Shown: one piece after another, positions 32,536-33,041 of the stretch
Layout: every line of letters starts with the position of its first letter
Position numbering within the stretch: the stretch's first letter is position 1
DNA from: a virus
Direction: 5' to 3' (one strand)
IMG/VR virus record: IMGVR_UViG_3300030098_002065
Span: 1-33,041 of that record
DNA length: 33,041 nucleotides
Made by a program: the position numbers and the translations under genes
The notes under the pieces: model-generated
Databases searched by the model: none
Seen by the model: the letters and a program-made list of their open reading frames with translations, nothing else
Told to the model about the DNA's origin: nothing

Positions 32536-33041
32536 TCTTGACAATCGCAGGTTATCGGCTCGGGTTTACCGAGTATATCCTGCAAGTAATCATCGACTTC
32601 AGCTTGATCCAATGCTGCATACGCATCTGTCTTATCCTGTACGTCTCCCATAACTTGCAGACTGTAGTAAAGGGAGGTCTGGGGTGAAAGTAACCACTCT
32701 TCTACGAATTGTCTATCGTAGGTTACAACATCACTCCAAGAGTTGAAGCTGTATCCGTGAAGAAGTCCCGTGTTATTAAACATTTTAATTGTTTCATCGG
32801 CTACTTTTTTATAAGCATTCCAGCCGACTTTACTAGCGATTTCTACATCGCCATAATCATAGTGTTGTACACCAAAGGTTCCACTATCTCTATCTACAGA
32901 GGTAGCTATTGGTGGTGCTATTTCAGGCGTACATGTGTACCCATCACGATCCTTACTACGATAAGAGCAGGATGCGGTAGGAGCTATAGCAAAAGCTCTT
33001 ACCATATTATTTTCTCTAGCTACATCAGCTGCTGCATCAAT
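32532..33041 (-). CDS. nrdA: Class I ribonucleotide reductase alpha subunit, C-terminal part (cut by window edge)
   Basis: Only the last 169 residues are present; the gene continues past the right edge. The finger-loop region APTASCSY and EIAPP (near the start of the visible part) fits reductase alpha. Later SLYYSL is the Tyr-Tyr pair that carries the radical from beta in class I enzymes. The C terminus ends CDCQE, a Cys-x-Cys pair that reduces the active site after each turnover. The presence of the Tyr pair, and the beta gene right behind, argue for class I rather than the B12-dependent class II that such phage genes have often been labelled. It makes deoxynucleotides for phage DNA. Confidence 0.9.
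   Translation of the reverse strand: MDAAADVARENNMVRAFAIAPTASCSYRSKDRDGYTCTPEIAPPIATSVDRDSGTFGVQHYDYGDVEIASKVGWNAYKKVADETIKMFNNTGLLHGYSFNSWSDVVTYDRQFVEEWLLSPQTSLYYSLQVMGDVQDKTDAYAALDQAEVDDYLQDILGKPEPITCDCQE

Overview
The window is a stretch of a T7-like marine cyanophage (a podovirus infecting Prochlorococcus or Synechococcus). Every convincing gene is on the minus strand, so the phage reads from the high-coordinate end to the low. Three things support this: a T7-type virion gene order (portal, scaffold, capsid, tail tube A, tail tube B, internal proteins 14, 15 and 16, tail fibre, terminase); photosynthesis genes psbA and hli inserted between scaffold and capsid, as in P-SSP7-type phages; and an AT-rich, tightly overlapping gene layout. 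I see no integrase, tRNA, CRISPR array or insertion sequence. The early genes (RNA polymerase, DNA replication) are outside the window; the right edge cuts the ribonucleotide reductase alpha gene.

In transcription order: (1) 33041-31647, nucleotide metabolism: class I ribonucleotide reductase alpha (partial), beta, and a small follow-on gene. (2) 31654-29744, three accessory genes (an unknown 344-aa protein, a GNAT-like protein, a T7 gp7.3-like protein). (3) 29738-27173, portal, scaffold and a proline-rich small protein ending in a hairpin. (4) 27116-25480, a host-manipulation cassette: high-light-inducible protein, a small secreted beta-barrel-like protein ending in Phe, and D1 (PsbA). (5) 25487-24821, a microgene cluster whose middle carries an RNA fold matching, from memory, the glutamine-binding Downstream-peptide riboswitch class, followed by a 33-aa YRG-motif peptide and two more small genes, then the capsid leader. 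(6) 24820-12278, capsid, a strong terminator placed like T7 T-phi, tail tubes and internal core proteins. (7) 12270-7221, two fibre-type proteins sharing decapeptide repeats, with a 57-aa gene between them. (8) 7214-5337, small membrane and secreted proteins likely involved in lysis or envelope interaction, including two signal-peptide proteins in overlapping frames. (9) 5337-1076, probable small terminase, a basic protein, an unknown 677-aa protein and large terminase. (10) 1075-1, a hairpin-rich gap, a small membrane protein, a sulfotransferase-like gene and a terminator, probably close to the physical end of the genome.

Together the genes make DNA precursors from host RNA breakdown, keep photosystem II running during infection, assemble and fill a short-tailed virion, and release it. 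The most noteworthy items are the putative glutamine riboswitch next to psbA, the outer-membrane-type protein between hli and psbA, the second secreted protein that lacks a usable start codon, and a reductase beta subunit that appears to lack the radical tyrosine. No gap exceeds 300 bases; the longest (1-183, 942-1075, 24821-24946) are described in the entries.
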